From positions 62,001-126,000 of the forward strand of contig NZ_BJDQ01000004.1 in NCBI RefSeq assembly GCF_005405225.1: DNA of 64,000 nucleotides, in the 5' to 3' direction. The notes under the pieces were generated by a model. That model ran no database searches. It was given only the letters and a program-made list of their open reading frames with translations, and had not been told where the DNA came from. Position 1 is the first letter of the stretch. Every line of letters begins with the position of its first letter. Position numbers and translations under genes: made by a program. This DNA comes from Enterococcus dongliensis. Its GTDB lineage: Bacteria; Bacillota; Bacilli; Lactobacillales; Enterococcaceae. Below, in pieces: positions 49,564-57,622 of this stretch.

Positions 49564-49829
49564 CGAATATCTATACCGTGATCTTTCAAGTAATATTTCA
49601 CTAAAACTTCCATCACTTCATCACGCTCATGACGGCGAATCAAGTTTCTGGCATCTTGATAACGAGGAATATACGCAGGATCGCCTGATAATAAATAGCC
49701 GACGATTTGGTTAATCGGGTTGTAGCCTTTTTCAGCTAAAGCGTTGTAGACAATCGTCAATGTTTCACTGATCTCTTTCTTACGATTATCATCAAAATCA
49801 AAACGGACTGTTTCATCTGTGTATCCCAT
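49560..49829 (-). CDS. ireB: IreB family regulatory phosphoprotein (DUF965)
   Basis: 89-aa negative regulator of cephalosporin tolerance in E. faecalis, phosphorylated by the Ser/Thr kinase IreK. The N terminus [14 protein letters not shown] has Thr4 and Thr7 at the known phosphorylation positions. The helical remainder ([27 protein letters not shown]) is highly conserved. In most Firmicutes alaS lies just upstream; here the next upstream feature is a displaced glnA end and an accessory interval. Confidence 0.95.
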   Translation of the reverse strand: MGYTDETVRFDFDDNRKKEISETLTIVYNALAEKGYNPINQIVGYLLSGDPAYIPRYQDARNLIRRHERDEVMEVLVKYYLKDHGIDIR

Positions 49830-50091
49830 TTTCTCACACCTCTCCTTGGAATTACCAACAATTACATTTTACTAGAAGAAGACAAAACTTACAAATTTTG
49901 TAAGTGGCCAATTTTTTGGCATTAGAAAATCTTCCGAATTATTATAACATGCTTTTACTAATAATAAATGGCTTTTCAAAATCCTCACCTTTATTTTAAT
50001 ATGTTTCATACCTGATTAATTAGTAAAAGATTCCATAAAAGTTACAGATTATTTTGTGAGCAGGCTTTTTTATTTTAAAATCCAATAAACA

Positions 50092-50121
50092 AAACGCCTC
50101 GAGCGCTAGCTCGAAGCGTTT
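50092..50121. terminator. Terminator after the orphan glnA-like end
   Basis: AAACGCCTCGAGC / GCTCGAAGCGTTT stem with four-base loop and T/A runs on both sides. On the minus strand it begins about 11 bases after the orphan TAA stop, the place expected for the ancestral glnA terminator. Confidence 0.85.
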
Positions 50122-50131
50122 TTGAAAGAAA

Positions 50132-50170
50132 TTTTAGTAAAGTTCTAAATATTGTTTTTTCGCTCTAAAC
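50132..50170 (-). pseudogene. Displaced glnA 3' end
   Basis: Minus-strand codons read (A)KKQYLELY then TAA, against [11 protein letters not shown] at the real glnA end. Identity at DNA level covers 14 bases. There is no open gene upstream of it. It is best explained as the original glnA terminus, separated from the gene by insertion of a mobile element. Confidence 0.7.
50143..50156. repeat. Direct repeat / presumed attachment site, copy 1
   Basis: TTCTAAATATTGTT on the plus strand, identical to 52198-52211 in the glnA 3' end. It marks the distal edge of the accessory interval. Confidence 0.7.
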
Positions 50171-50462
50171 ACTATTGCATACTCATAAAAAAGCCTTCAT
50201 TCCAAGGTTTATCTGTTAAAATAAATCTCAAAAGATTTATAATCTTATACAACGTTTGCCTCTTTTTTGCTCCTTTTCACATCTGTTTTTCTATTTATTC
50301 ATAAGGGAAGAGGATTTCTTTTTTATCTGTTATCCCTCCTTTTGCCTGTTGTACGTTCTAAATAAAGGCATACTGATACTTATGAGTACGAGTGATTCAA
50401 CCTTCTGCTTTTACATTCGCATGTTTCTCGTTCCAAAATGGTTTTAGTTCGTTGCTGATTAG

Positions 50463-50594
50463 TTATTTTTCCGAATTATAAATCGGGATCTGTTTCCACT
50501 GAATTCTGTTTTCTGTTTTGATGGCTTTCTTGCAGGCATTACCTAATCCCTTTTGAACTTGCACTGCCAAAATCACTTCGTTAAAATCTTTCAT
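50463..50594 (-). CDS. Hypothetical 43-aa frame in the accessory interval
   Basis: ATG to TAA frame beginning MKDFNEVILAVQVQKG, with composition like real protein (Lys/Gln/Ile-rich, no low complexity). The ribosome site is weak (GGGAAG, about 11 bases away). It could be a remnant of a longer gene. Not recognised. Confidence 0.35.
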   Translation of the reverse strand: MKDFNEVILAVQVQKGLGNACKKAIKTENRIQWKQIPIYNSEK

Positions 50595-50628
50595 ATATTT
50601 CAAGCTTCCCAATTTTGGGCATAAAAAT

Positions 50629-50659
50629 AGCGCTCAAATCATTTTCATGATTAAGCGCT
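50629..50659 (-). terminator. Terminator of the HD-domain gene
   Basis: AGCGCTTAATCAT / ATGATTTGAGCGCT-type stem, GAAA loop, then ATTTTTAT on the minus strand; it overlaps the gene's stop codon. Confidence 0.75.
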
Positions 50660-51070
50660 TAAATATTTAATTGCCTTTTTATATTTTTCCAATCGTTCAT
50701 AATCTTTTTTATTCGGATCAGTGATTCTTGATAAATCACTATTATGTTTCAAGTCTGCTAATTTAATCTTCCTCGCCAACTCATTTGATTTCACTTGAAC
50801 GAGATACTCTTGATAAGAAAGTTTATTATTCTTGGTTAGAATAGATACTGCTTTTAGAACATTATTCGGTATCCCATGATTTAGTAAATCGCTTAAGGTG
50901 ATATCCGAGTCCTCGATAACATCATGCAAGAGAGCTACAGCCTTCTCTTCGTCCGTTTCGACAAGACTGGCGACATAAATCGGATGATGGATATAATCAA
51001 TTCCAGCTTTGTCCACCTGTCCTTTGTGCGCTTCTTGTGCAATTATTAAGGCTAAATCATATAGACTCAC
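50651..51070 (-). CDS. HD-domain phosphohydrolase resembling small alarmone hydrolases
   Basis: 139-aa protein with the RelA/SpoT hydrolase pattern: AHKGQVDKAGIDYIHHPIYVASLV near 14-37, ALLHDVIEDSDIT with the HD pair near 46-58, ILTKNNKLSYQEYL near 77-90, and KIKLADLKHNSDLSR near 101-115. That is the size and motif order of small alarmone hydrolases (Mesh1/SAH), which remove pyrophosphate from (p)ppGpp-like nucleotides and serve as antitoxins in some toxSAS pairs. Its start overlaps the 94-aa gene by four bases, so it is part of the same operon as the toxin-like fragment. Confidence 0.8.
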   Translation of the reverse strand: MSLYDLALIIAQEAHKGQVDKAGIDYIHHPIYVASLVETDEEKAVALLHDVIEDSDITLSDLLNHGIPNNVLKAVSILTKNNKLSYQEYLVQVKSNELARKIKLADLKHNSDLSRITDPNKKDYERLEKYKKAIKYLSA

Positions 51071-51351
51071 TTAATCGCCTCCAATACTTCTTGTTCAGTA
51101 ATTTCCTTGTACATTTCGAATTGATCCGACTCAGGCCCAAAATACCTATTCATAATTCCTATAAACAGCCATTTGTTTTTAATTTTATCATAGTAAAACT
51201 CAGCTCTAGTTGATTTATTTTTTCTGACAATTAAGCCGCTGTATTGAGAATCACTAAGCAAATAATATTCAAACATTATTTTTTTACCACCTATCGATTT
51301 GATCTGATCAATATCTGTAGGAACTACTAGCTTCTCTGAAAGTTCAGCCAT
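51067..51351 (-). CDS. Hypothetical 94-aa protein coupled to the toxin-like fragment
   Basis: Not recognised. The sequence MAELSEKLVVPTDIDQIKSI, then MFEYYLLSDSQYSGLIVRKN and FYYDKIKNKWLFIGIMNRYF, suggests a compact beta-sheet domain like many immunity proteins. Its ATG lies inside the last codons of the upstream toxin-like fragment (8-base overlap), and it overlaps the HD gene by four bases. The position fits an immunity or accessory protein; this is inference. Confidence 0.65.
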   Translation of the reverse strand: MAELSEKLVVPTDIDQIKSIGGKKIMFEYYLLSDSQYSGLIVRKNKSTRAEFYYDKIKNKWLFIGIMNRYFGPESDQFEMYKEITEQEVLEAIK

Positions 51352-51665
51352 TTTTTTCTAAACGTGAATACTCACTAGCTTCTTTGAATGGATCAAGTAA
51401 TCTCTTCTTTTCATAGAGTTCATGAAGTGAACCATTTTTTAAATCAAAGCTTTCTTTCATATGGAATTGTAATTCAAACTCATAATTTTTGGGAGTTAAG
51501 AAATTGGCGTTGATGCCATTGTAAGAATTTAAGGGGGGTAGTCCAGTAGTTTTTCACTGTGCTTATAGTATACCCTCTTTTTTTCAGTTCATCAATGAAT
51601 GCACTATCATCCTTAACCATGTTCTTAGGTTTTGAGATAGCTGTATACCTTACTACGTCTCGCAA
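51344..51665 (-). pseudogene. Frameshifted C-terminal fragment of a RelA/SpoT-like toxin domain
   Basis: The first frame reads RDVVRYTAISKPKNMVKD, then GYTISTVKNYW, up to a run of six C (plus strand G6 at 51533-51538). After it the sense continues in another frame as NSYNGINANF, ELQFHMKESFDLKNGSLHEL and YEKKRLLDPF to TGA at 51344. Removing one C joins the two. The joined pattern (RYT, GY..VKN.W, GIN, ELQFH..ESF..K..LH.LYE) is that of C-terminal toxin domains of polymorphic/LXG proteins with a nucleotidyltransferase-like fold. The N terminus is missing; the frame is closed upstream by TGA. Confidence 0.65.
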
Positions 51666-51667
51666 CA

Positions 51668-52102
51668 GTGATCAGATTTTTCTTTCTCTTTTCGACGACT
51701 GTTCTTGATAATATTAGTATTCTTCGCTTTATAATACTCGTCAAGCAGATGCAGTCGTGGAATCTGTTTTTCGTTGATGTTGAAACACTATTTAAAATGC
51801 TGCAAGAAAACCCTATTTTTAAGACTACAAAGGCATATGAAGATTTGGGGTATATTTTCACTAACAAAAAAGATCTTCCAATTGATTTTCAAGCATTCGC
51901 TCCGACTTTAAAGTCCGCTGCTGAAAAATTAGGGATAAATGAACCTGTAACCACTCACTATCTCAGACATAAACATTCCGATAAAGGCAGTAATGAAACG
52001 AGTTGGACATACAGACTCATCAACAACGTTTCAAATCCACACACACGTAACCAACAAATGAAAGATTCATTACTTGAAAAGTTAGAAAGCCTCAAGTATT
52101 AA
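51668..52102 (+). pseudogene. Degraded tyrosine recombinase (integrase) C-terminal remnant
   Basis: From about 51800 the frame reads like a phage-type integrase: GYIFTNKKDLPIDFQAFAPTL, then ITTHYLRH-like VTTHYLRHKH with the catalytic Arg-His. After that the expected text is in another frame (VMKRVGHTDSSTTFQIHTHVTN at about 51990-52062), and the first frame resumes as NQQMKDSLLEKLESLKY. The catalytic tyrosine position (IYTHVT) is His (CAC). Two frameshifts, loss of the N-terminal two thirds and loss of the nucleophile mark it as dead. The first 35 codons are not integrase-like. Confidence 0.8.
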
Positions 52103-52146
52103 TTTTTTACTTATTTTTACCCCTTATATTAAATACGACAAAAGAA

Positions 52147-52178
52147 AAACCGCTACATACACTGGTATATAGCGGTTT
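52147..52178 (-). terminator. glnA terminator (current)
   Basis: AAACCGCTATATAC / GTATGTAGCGGTTT stem with a four-base loop and T run on the minus strand, after the glnA stop codon. It lies inside the presumed element boundary, so it may have come with the element. Confidence 0.88.
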
Positions 52179-52188
52179 GAAACTATTA

Positions 52189-53529
52189 CTAATACAATTC
52201 TAAATATTGTTCACGTTCCCACTCTGAAACAGTTTGACGGAAAGCTGCCCATTCCATTCGTTTGGCTTCATTGAAATTTGTATAAATATGATCACCGAGT
52301 GCATCGACCATCGTTTGGTCTTCACGTAGTTCTTTGATTGCATTATGAATCGTAGAAGGTAAATCATAGATTTCTGCTGCTTTGCGTTCTTCTTCGGTCA
52401 TCACATAGATATTTCGATCGACTGCTGTTGGTGGTGTCAATTCATTTCGGATCCCATCTAAACCTGCTTCTAATAATACAGCCATTGTCAAATATGGATT
52501 AGCCGCTGGATCAACTGAACGTAATTCTAAACGTGTTGATAATCCGCGTGATTCAGGGACACGAATCAATGGCGAACGGTTATGTCCACTCCAAGCTACA
52601 TAAACTGGTGCTTCAAAACCTGGGACTAAACGTTTGTAAGAGTTTACGATTGGATTACATACTGCCGTGTATGCACGTGCGTGTTTTAAAAGACCAGCTA
52701 AGAATTGATACGCTGTTTTACTCAATTGCATTGGACCATCTTCATCGTAGAAGACATTACCATCTTCATTAAATAATGACATGTTGCAGTGCATTCCTGA
52801 GCCGTTGATACCGTAAAGTGGTTTTGGCATAAAGGTCGCATGCAGACCGTGTTTGCGTGCAATTGTCTTAACGACTAGCTTAAATGTTTGAATGTTGTCA
52901 CAAGCTTCAATTACATCTGCATATTTGAAATCAATCTCGTGTTGTCCTGGAGCGACTTCATGGTGTGAAGCTTCTACTTCGAATCCTAGACTTTCAAGCT
53001 CTAAGACGATATCGCGTCGGCAATTTTCACCTAAGTCTGTTGGTGCAAAATCAAAGTAGCCGCCTTTGTCATTTAGATCCAATGTTGGATCACCATTTTC
53101 ATCTAATTTAAATAAGAAAAATTCTGGTTCTGGTCCTAAATTAAATGAAGTGAAGCCAAATTCGTCCATGCCTTTTAATACACGTTTTAGATTTCCACGA
53201 GGATCACCTGCGAATGGCTTGCCATCTGGTCCATAAATATCACAAATCAAACGGCCGACTTTTCCATGATCGTTCTCCCAAGGAAAGATCATCCAAGTAG
53301 ATAGATCTGGGTATAAGTACATATCACTTTCTTCGATACGAACGAACCCTTCAATTGATGATCCGTCGAACATCATTTTATCATCTAATACTTTCTCCAT
53401 TTGGCTAACTGGTACTTCAACATTTTTGATAGTCCCTAAAATATCTGTAAACATCAGGCGTAAAAAGCGGACGTTCTCTTCCTCAACAATTCGTTTAATA
53501 TCCTCTTTACTTAGATCTCTTTTCGGCAT
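52189..53529 (-). CDS. glnA: Glutamine synthetase type I
   Basis: Makes glutamine from glutamate and ammonia. The 446-aa protein has the beta-grasp N-terminal domain with [10 protein letters not shown] near 53-62, the catalytic core [33 protein letters not shown] and NRSPLIRVP, and ends REQYLELY. The short GSI-alpha form lacks the adenylylation loop, so control is by GlnR and feedback. It follows glnR after 47 bases. The final codons overlap a direct repeat used, I propose, as an integration site. Confidence 0.97.
   Translation of the reverse strand: MPKRDLSKEDIKRIVEEENVRFLRLMFTDILGTIKNVEVPVSQMEKVLDDKMMFDGSSIEGFVRIEESDMYLYPDLSTWMIFPWENDHGKVGRLICDIYGPDGKPFAGDPRGNLKRVLKGMDEFGFTSFNLGPEPEFFLFKLDENGDPTLDLNDKGGYFDFAPTDLGENCRRDIVLELESLGFEVEASHHEVAPGQHEIDFKYADVIEACDNIQTFKLVVKTIARKHGLHATFMPKPLYGINGSGMHCNMSLFNEDGNVFYDEDGPMQLSKTAYQFLAGLLKHARAYTAVCNPIVNSYKRLVPGFEAPVYVAWSGHNRSPLIRVPESRGLSTRLELRSVDPAANPYLTMAVLLEAGLDGIRNELTPPTAVDRNIYVMTEEERKAAEIYDLPSTIHNAIKELREDQTMVDALGDHIYTNFNEAKRMEWAAFRQTVSEWEREQYLELY
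52198..52211. repeat. Direct repeat / presumed attachment site, copy 2 (in glnA)
   Basis: TTCTAAATATTGTT, encoding part of the last residues of glnA on the minus strand, identical to 50143-50156. The integrase remnant lies next to this copy. Confidence 0.7.
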
Positions 53530-53576
53530 AATATCTAATCCCTTCCTCGCACTTCATTTTTTAAATTCCACAATCA

Positions 53577-53957
53577 CTACAGTTTCGGCCCTTGTGATTG
53601 ATATGGATTTTGTTGTTGTAGACCACCTTGCGTCAACATCTCGTCATAAAAAATACGACGAACATCTTTATCAGTCAATGGCGGTTTTTCTTTGGCAGCT
53701 TTAACTTCTTCTTGGCGCATTTGATAGACCCGTTTGATTCCTGCCATATTAAGTCCATCGGATAAATAATCTTTGATTTCTAATAACACATCAATGTCGT
53801 TTAGAGAATACATCCTACGGTTACCCTCACTTCGTTCCGGGTGGATCAATTCTTGCTCCTCATAGTACCGAATCTGTCTTGCAGTCAAATCTGTTAATTT
53901 CATAACCGTACCAATTGGAAAAACGGCAAGTGAACGACGCAATTCTTTTTCCCGCAT
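53577..53957 (-). CDS. glnR: Glutamine synthetase repressor GlnR (MerR family)
   Basis: Nitrogen regulator that, with feedback-inhibited glutamine synthetase, represses glnRA. The start is ATG 53957 (126 aa, MREKELRRSLAVFPIGTVMK) with CAAGGAGGAG upstream; the frame is open 25 codons further, into the promoter. The winged-helix HTH covers about 13-80 (LTDLTARQIRYYEEQELIHPERSEGNRRMYS), followed by a short C-terminal tail needed for interaction with the synthetase. It is the first gene of glnRA. Confidence 0.95.
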   Translation of the reverse strand: MREKELRRSLAVFPIGTVMKLTDLTARQIRYYEEQELIHPERSEGNRRMYSLNDIDVLLEIKDYLSDGLNMAGIKRVYQMRQEEVKAAKEKPPLTDKDVRRIFYDEMLTQGGLQQQNPYQSQGPKL

Positions 53958-53990
53958 AACAGCTCCTCCTTGTTTTTTGATGTTGAAAAA

Positions 53991-54019
53991 AGGATACCAC
54001 CCGATAGACCAATCGTCAA
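53991..54019 (-). promoter_or_regulatory. glnRA promoter
   Basis: Minus-strand TTGACG (54014-54019), 17-base spacer, TATCCT (53991-53996), directly below the GlnR box. Confidence 0.78.
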
Positions 54020-54026
54020 GTGCTAA

Positions 54027-54043
54027 TGTCACATTTTCTTACA
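54027..54043 (-). promoter_or_regulatory. GlnR operator
   Basis: Minus-strand TGTAAGAAAATGTGACA matches TGTNA-N7-TNACA at all fixed positions, seven bases upstream of the -35 of glnRA. Confidence 0.88.
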
Positions 54044-54128
54044 TAGATTTTATGAATATTCGTTTTTTGCTAAAAAACGTGTAAATCCACTATTTTTTTA
54101 ACGAAATCTGTTGTTGAACAATGCAAAA

Positions 54129-54158
54129 AAATCTCAGAATCAAAAGATTCCGAGATTT
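54129..54158 (-). terminator. ynbB-hflX unit terminator
   Basis: AAATCTCGGAATC / GATTCTGAGATTT stem with TTTT loop (one mismatch) and T run on the minus strand after the ynbB-like gene. Confidence 0.85.
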
Positions 54159-54164
54159 TTATAC

Positions 54165-55415
54165 TTAATAATAAACTTCATTCACTGCATTTGTCACAGC
54201 AACCTTTACATGTTCAAAAGTCAATCCACCTTGAAGGTACAATGAATATGGTTCTCTCAATGGGCCATCTGCACTCAATTCGATACTTGCACCTTGGATA
54301 AATGTTCCCGCCGCCATAATAATATCATCTTCATATCCTGCCATATAAGAAGGTATCGGTGCGACATAGGCATCAATTGGGGAATATTTTTGAATCGCCT
54401 GACAAAACTGAATCATTTTTTCTCGATCTTGAAAGTCAATCAATTGAATCAAATCTGTCCGCGGCTGATTCCATTTAGGGGTCGAATCCAACTGATGTTC
54501 TGCTAATAGTGCAGCAGAAAAAATCGCTCCTTGAACCGCTTGGCTGACGACATGTGGTGCTAAGAAAAATCCCTGGAGCATATCAAAAACATTTCCTAAC
54601 ATCGCTCCGCCTTCTGCTCCGACTCCTGGTGTTGTTAAACGATAGGCGCAGCGTTCGATCAACACTTGTTTCCCCACGATGTAACCGCCAGTTTTAGCAA
54701 TTCCGCCGCCTGGGTTTTTAATCAAAGAACCAGCCATTATGTCTGCACCGACTTGTGTCGGTTCCAACAACTCCACAAACTCTCCGTAACAATTATCAAC
54801 AAAAATAACGACATCAGGTGCGATAGTTTTTACAAACTCACACATTTCTTTGATTTTTTCAATTGTAAATGAAGGTCGTGCTGCATAACCACGAGAACGT
54901 TGGATCGCTACGACTTTCGTTTTTTCTGTGATTTTTTTCCGGATGCCGTCAAAATCAACACTGCCATCTTGTAAAAGTCCAACTTCATCATAACCAATGT
55001 TGTATTCCTTAAACGAGCCAATTCCATTACCTTGAACGCCAATTACTTCTAGCAACGTGTCATATGGTGTTCCTGTAATGTAAAGCAGATCCTCTCCTGG
55101 ACGCAAGACTCCAAAAAGTGAGGTAGCGATGGCATGTGTGCCTGAAACAATCTGCGGACGTACTAACGCTGCTTCTGTACCAAAAGTTTGGGCATAAACA
55201 GCTTCTAAAACATCTCGCCCTTGGTCATCATTCCCGTAACCTGTCGAAGCTAGAAAATGACTTTCAGAGACATGGTTTTCACGAAAAGCCGTTAAAACTT
55301 TGGCTTGGTTTGATAACGCAATTTCTCGCACTTCTTGTAATCGTTCAGCAATTCTTTGATCAATTTTATCTATTTTCTCAACCAGTCCAGGCGCCAGCTC
55401 AGTTGTCCAGTTCAT
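54165..55415 (-). CDS. ynbB: PLP-dependent methionine gamma-lyase-like protein (YnbB family)
   Basis: 416-aa PLP enzyme of the aluminium-resistance / YnbB family; reaction unknown. The start is ATG 55415 with TTAGGAG upstream; the frame continues 28 codons into hflX. ASTGYGNDDQGRDVLE near 56-71 and the PLP lysine in GSLIKNPGGGIAKTGGYIVG near 225-244 are the family marks. It overlaps the hflX 3' end by 17 bases, the usual context in Bacilli, where glnRA follows. Confidence 0.88.
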   Translation of the reverse strand: MNWTTELAPGLVEKIDKIDQRIAERLQEVREIALSNQAKVLTAFRENHVSESHFLASTGYGNDDQGRDVLEAVYAQTFGTEAALVRPQIVSGTHAIATSLFGVLRPGEDLLYITGTPYDTLLEVIGVQGNGIGSFKEYNIGYDEVGLLQDGSVDFDGIRKKITEKTKVVAIQRSRGYAARPSFTIEKIKEMCEFVKTIAPDVVIFVDNCYGEFVELLEPTQVGADIMAGSLIKNPGGGIAKTGGYIVGKQVLIERCAYRLTTPGVGAEGGAMLGNVFDMLQGFFLAPHVVSQAVQGAIFSAALLAEHQLDSTPKWNQPRTDLIQLIDFQDREKMIQFCQAIQKYSPIDAYVAPIPSYMAGYEDDIIMAAGTFIQGASIELSADGPLREPYSLYLQGGLTFEHVKVAVTNAVNEVYY

Positions 55416-56643
55416 CTTCCATTCTCCTAATCCAAAGCGATTTTTTCTTAGCGAATCCTCGAACGATATACTGCTCCTTCTCTTCATCAAAAGTCTCATT
55501 TAACACAAGCGTCTCTCGCTTCATTTCACTTAACGCTTGCCCTTCATCAGCATTTAACGTTACTAAGTAAGGCTCTAATAGATTCATCACTTCTTGTTTG
55601 ATTGCTTCAGCCAGAAGTTCTTTGCCTTTATTGGTTTTCGCAGAAATCAAGACATTGGGAAACAACGTTGGTGTAAAAGAAAATCCATCGATTCGATCGG
55701 CTTTATTATAGATTGTCAGCATCGGAATATCATCCATCTCAAGTTCTTTCAATAAATCAATTACAGTTTTTTCCTGTTGTTGACGATCTTCCGCACTAGC
55801 ATCAACGATATGCAATAAAAGATCCATCCCACGACTTTCTTCTAGTGTTGATTGAAAGGCATCTACTAATTGTGTTGGCAAATCTTGGATGAAGCCTACT
55901 GTATCAGTAATGGTCGTCTCCATGCCTTGTGGTAACCGCCAACGTTTTGTTAATGGATCCAACGTGGCAAATAACTGATCCTCAGAATAGGTATCAGCAT
56001 TGGTCAATAGATTTAAGATTGTTGATTTCCCCGCATTCGTATACCCAATCAATCCCATTTGAAAAACACTTGATTGTTGCCTTTTTTGTCTGCTCCGTTC
56101 ACGGTGCGCTTCAACTTCTTTGATTTCTTTTTTGATTGCCGAGATTCGACGACGGATATGCCGGCGATCTGTCTCCAATTTGGTCTCCCCAGGTCCGCGC
56201 GTCCCAATTCCTCCGCCTAGACGAGAGAGACTTTGTCCCTGACCAGCTAAACGCGGCAATAAATAATCCAACTGTGCCAGTTCCACTTGTAATTTCCCTT
56301 CTTTGGAACGAGCACGCTGGGCAAAAATATCTAAGATCAATTGAATTCGATCAATCACCGGGACACCAACTTGCGCTTCGATCGTTTGACTTTGCCGAGG
56401 AGTCAATGCGTGATTAAAAATCACTAGTTCGGCTTCATGAGCATCTACAAGCTGTGCCAACTCTTCTACTTTTCCTTTTCCAATAATCGTTTGTCGATCT
56501 ACTCTGGGACGCTTTTGAGTTAATGAAAAAACGATTTCGCCATGAGCCGTCTTGGTTAGTCCGGCCAACTCATGCATCGATTCTAAGTAATTATATTTGC
56601 TTTCGTCTGTCTCGACGCCGACTAAAATGACTCTTTCTGACAA
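55399..56643 (-). CDS. hflX: GTPase HflX
   Basis: Ribosome-splitting GTPase that rescues stalled 70S ribosomes under stress. The start is TTG 56643 with AGGGGG eight bases upstream (414 aa). The N-terminal domain is followed by a coiled linker with GGGIGTRGPGETKLETDRR near 142-160, the G domain with Walker A GYTNAGKST near 202-210, DTVGFIQDLP and NKAD near 314. The C-terminal domain ends EDELDN. It lies between miaA and ynbB. Confidence 0.95.
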   Translation of the reverse strand: MSERVILVGVETDESKYNYLESMHELAGLTKTAHGEIVFSLTQKRPRVDRQTIIGKGKVEELAQLVDAHEAELVIFNHALTPRQSQTIEAQVGVPVIDRIQLILDIFAQRARSKEGKLQVELAQLDYLLPRLAGQGQSLSRLGGGIGTRGPGETKLETDRRHIRRRISAIKKEIKEVEAHRERSRQKRQQSSVFQMGLIGYTNAGKSTILNLLTNADTYSEDQLFATLDPLTKRWRLPQGMETTITDTVGFIQDLPTQLVDAFQSTLEESRGMDLLLHIVDASAEDRQQQEKTVIDLLKELEMDDIPMLTIYNKADRIDGFSFTPTLFPNVLISAKTNKGKELLAEAIKQEVMNLLEPYLVTLNADEGQALSEMKRETLVLNETFDEEKEQYIVRGFAKKKSLWIRRMEDELDN

Positions 56644-56701
56644 TCTGTTTTCCCCCTAAATTTTATTATCAAATGGTTCAAAAAATTGATATGGCATCTA
56701 G

Positions 56702-57622
56702 CTAGTCTTGATCTTCTAGCCACCGGGCAATATCTGCTTCGATGGTTGAAATCATTTCTGGCTGTTTTACCAAATCATACCAATGGACGGACATTCGATT
56801 ACGAAACCAAGTTAATTGACGCTTTGCATAACGTCGGGAATGTAACTTTACCTCTTCAACAGCCTCTTCCAACGAAGTATCTCCTGAAAAATAAGGAAAT
56901 AGTTCTTTATAACCAATTCCTTGTGCGGCTTGGACATCAGGCGTCTTTGCCAATTTTTTCGCTTCTGCTAATAAACCTTGCTCAACCATCAGATCAACAC
57001 GATGGTTAATTCGCTGATACAAAATGGTGCGCTCGGTATTTAAACCAATCAAAAAGCTATCATAGAGCTTTTTAGGCTGTTCTTTTGGCTCTAAGATCGA
57101 ATGACCCGTCAATTGAAAAACTTCCAAGGCTCGAATCATTTTTTTGCGATTGTTGTAATGAATCTTCTCAGCTGCTAGAGCATCTACTGCGCATAATTTT
57201 TCCCACAGTGCTTGGTTACCATTTTTTTCTGCAAATGCCTCATATTTTTTTCGCAAAGAATCATCTTCTGGTTCTCCTTCACTACCAAGCTTGTAATCCC
57301 ACAATAAAGATTGGATATATAATCCTGTTCCTCCAACGATAATCGGCAACTTTCCCCGCTGAGTGATTGCTTGGATGGTCTGCCTAGCAGTTTTTTGAAA
57401 ATCTGCTGCTGAGTAACTTTGATCCGCATCACGCACATCGATCAAGTGATGAGGGATTCCTGCCATTTCTTCACTAGTTACCTTGGCAGTACCAATATCC
57501 AGCCCACGGTAAACTTGCATGGAATCACCGCTGATAATTTCTCCATCGAAGCGCTTTGCTAAATCAATGCTTAAACTTGTTTTACCAACAGCTGTTGGAC
57601 CTACGATAGCAATTACTTTCAT
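56702..57622 (-). CDS. miaA: tRNA dimethylallyltransferase
   Basis: Adds a dimethylallyl group to A37 of tRNAs reading UNN codons. The 306-aa protein has P-loop GPTAVGKTS at 8-16, GDSMQVYRGLDIGTAK near 33-48, DVRDADQSYSAADFQ and GGTGLYIQSLLWD near 97-109. The C-terminal HSRRYAKRQLTWFRNR binds tRNA. Its start overlaps the end of the glycerophosphodiesterase gene by four bases. Confidence 0.96.
   Translation of the reverse strand: MKVIAIVGPTAVGKTSLSIDLAKRFDGEIISGDSMQVYRGLDIGTAKVTSEEMAGIPHHLIDVRDADQSYSAADFQKTARQTIQAITQRGKLPIIVGGTGLYIQSLLWDYKLGSEGEPEDDSLRKKYEAFAEKNGNQALWEKLCAVDALAAEKIHYNNRKKMIRALEVFQLTGHSILEPKEQPKKLYDSFLIGLNTERTILYQRINHRVDLMVEQGLLAEAKKLAKTPDVQAAQGIGYKELFPYFSGDTSLEEAVEEVKLHSRRYAKRQLTWFRNRMSVHWYDLVKQPEMISTIEADIARWLEDQD

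Larger units (their letters stand above)
49830..50462. other. Gene-poor interval between ireB and the accessory region
   Basis: AT-rich. It contains a terminator hairpin (50092-50121), the orphan glnA-like 3' end (50132-50170) and one direct-repeat copy (50143-50156). The region 50171-50462 has no convincing gene. A 63-codon plus-strand frame there is low-complexity and lacks a ribosome site. Confidence 0.5.

Noticed and set aside
50256-50447. 63-codon plus-strand frame rich in Phe and Leu
   Set aside because: Low-complexity T-rich sequence, no ribosome site, no family resemblance.
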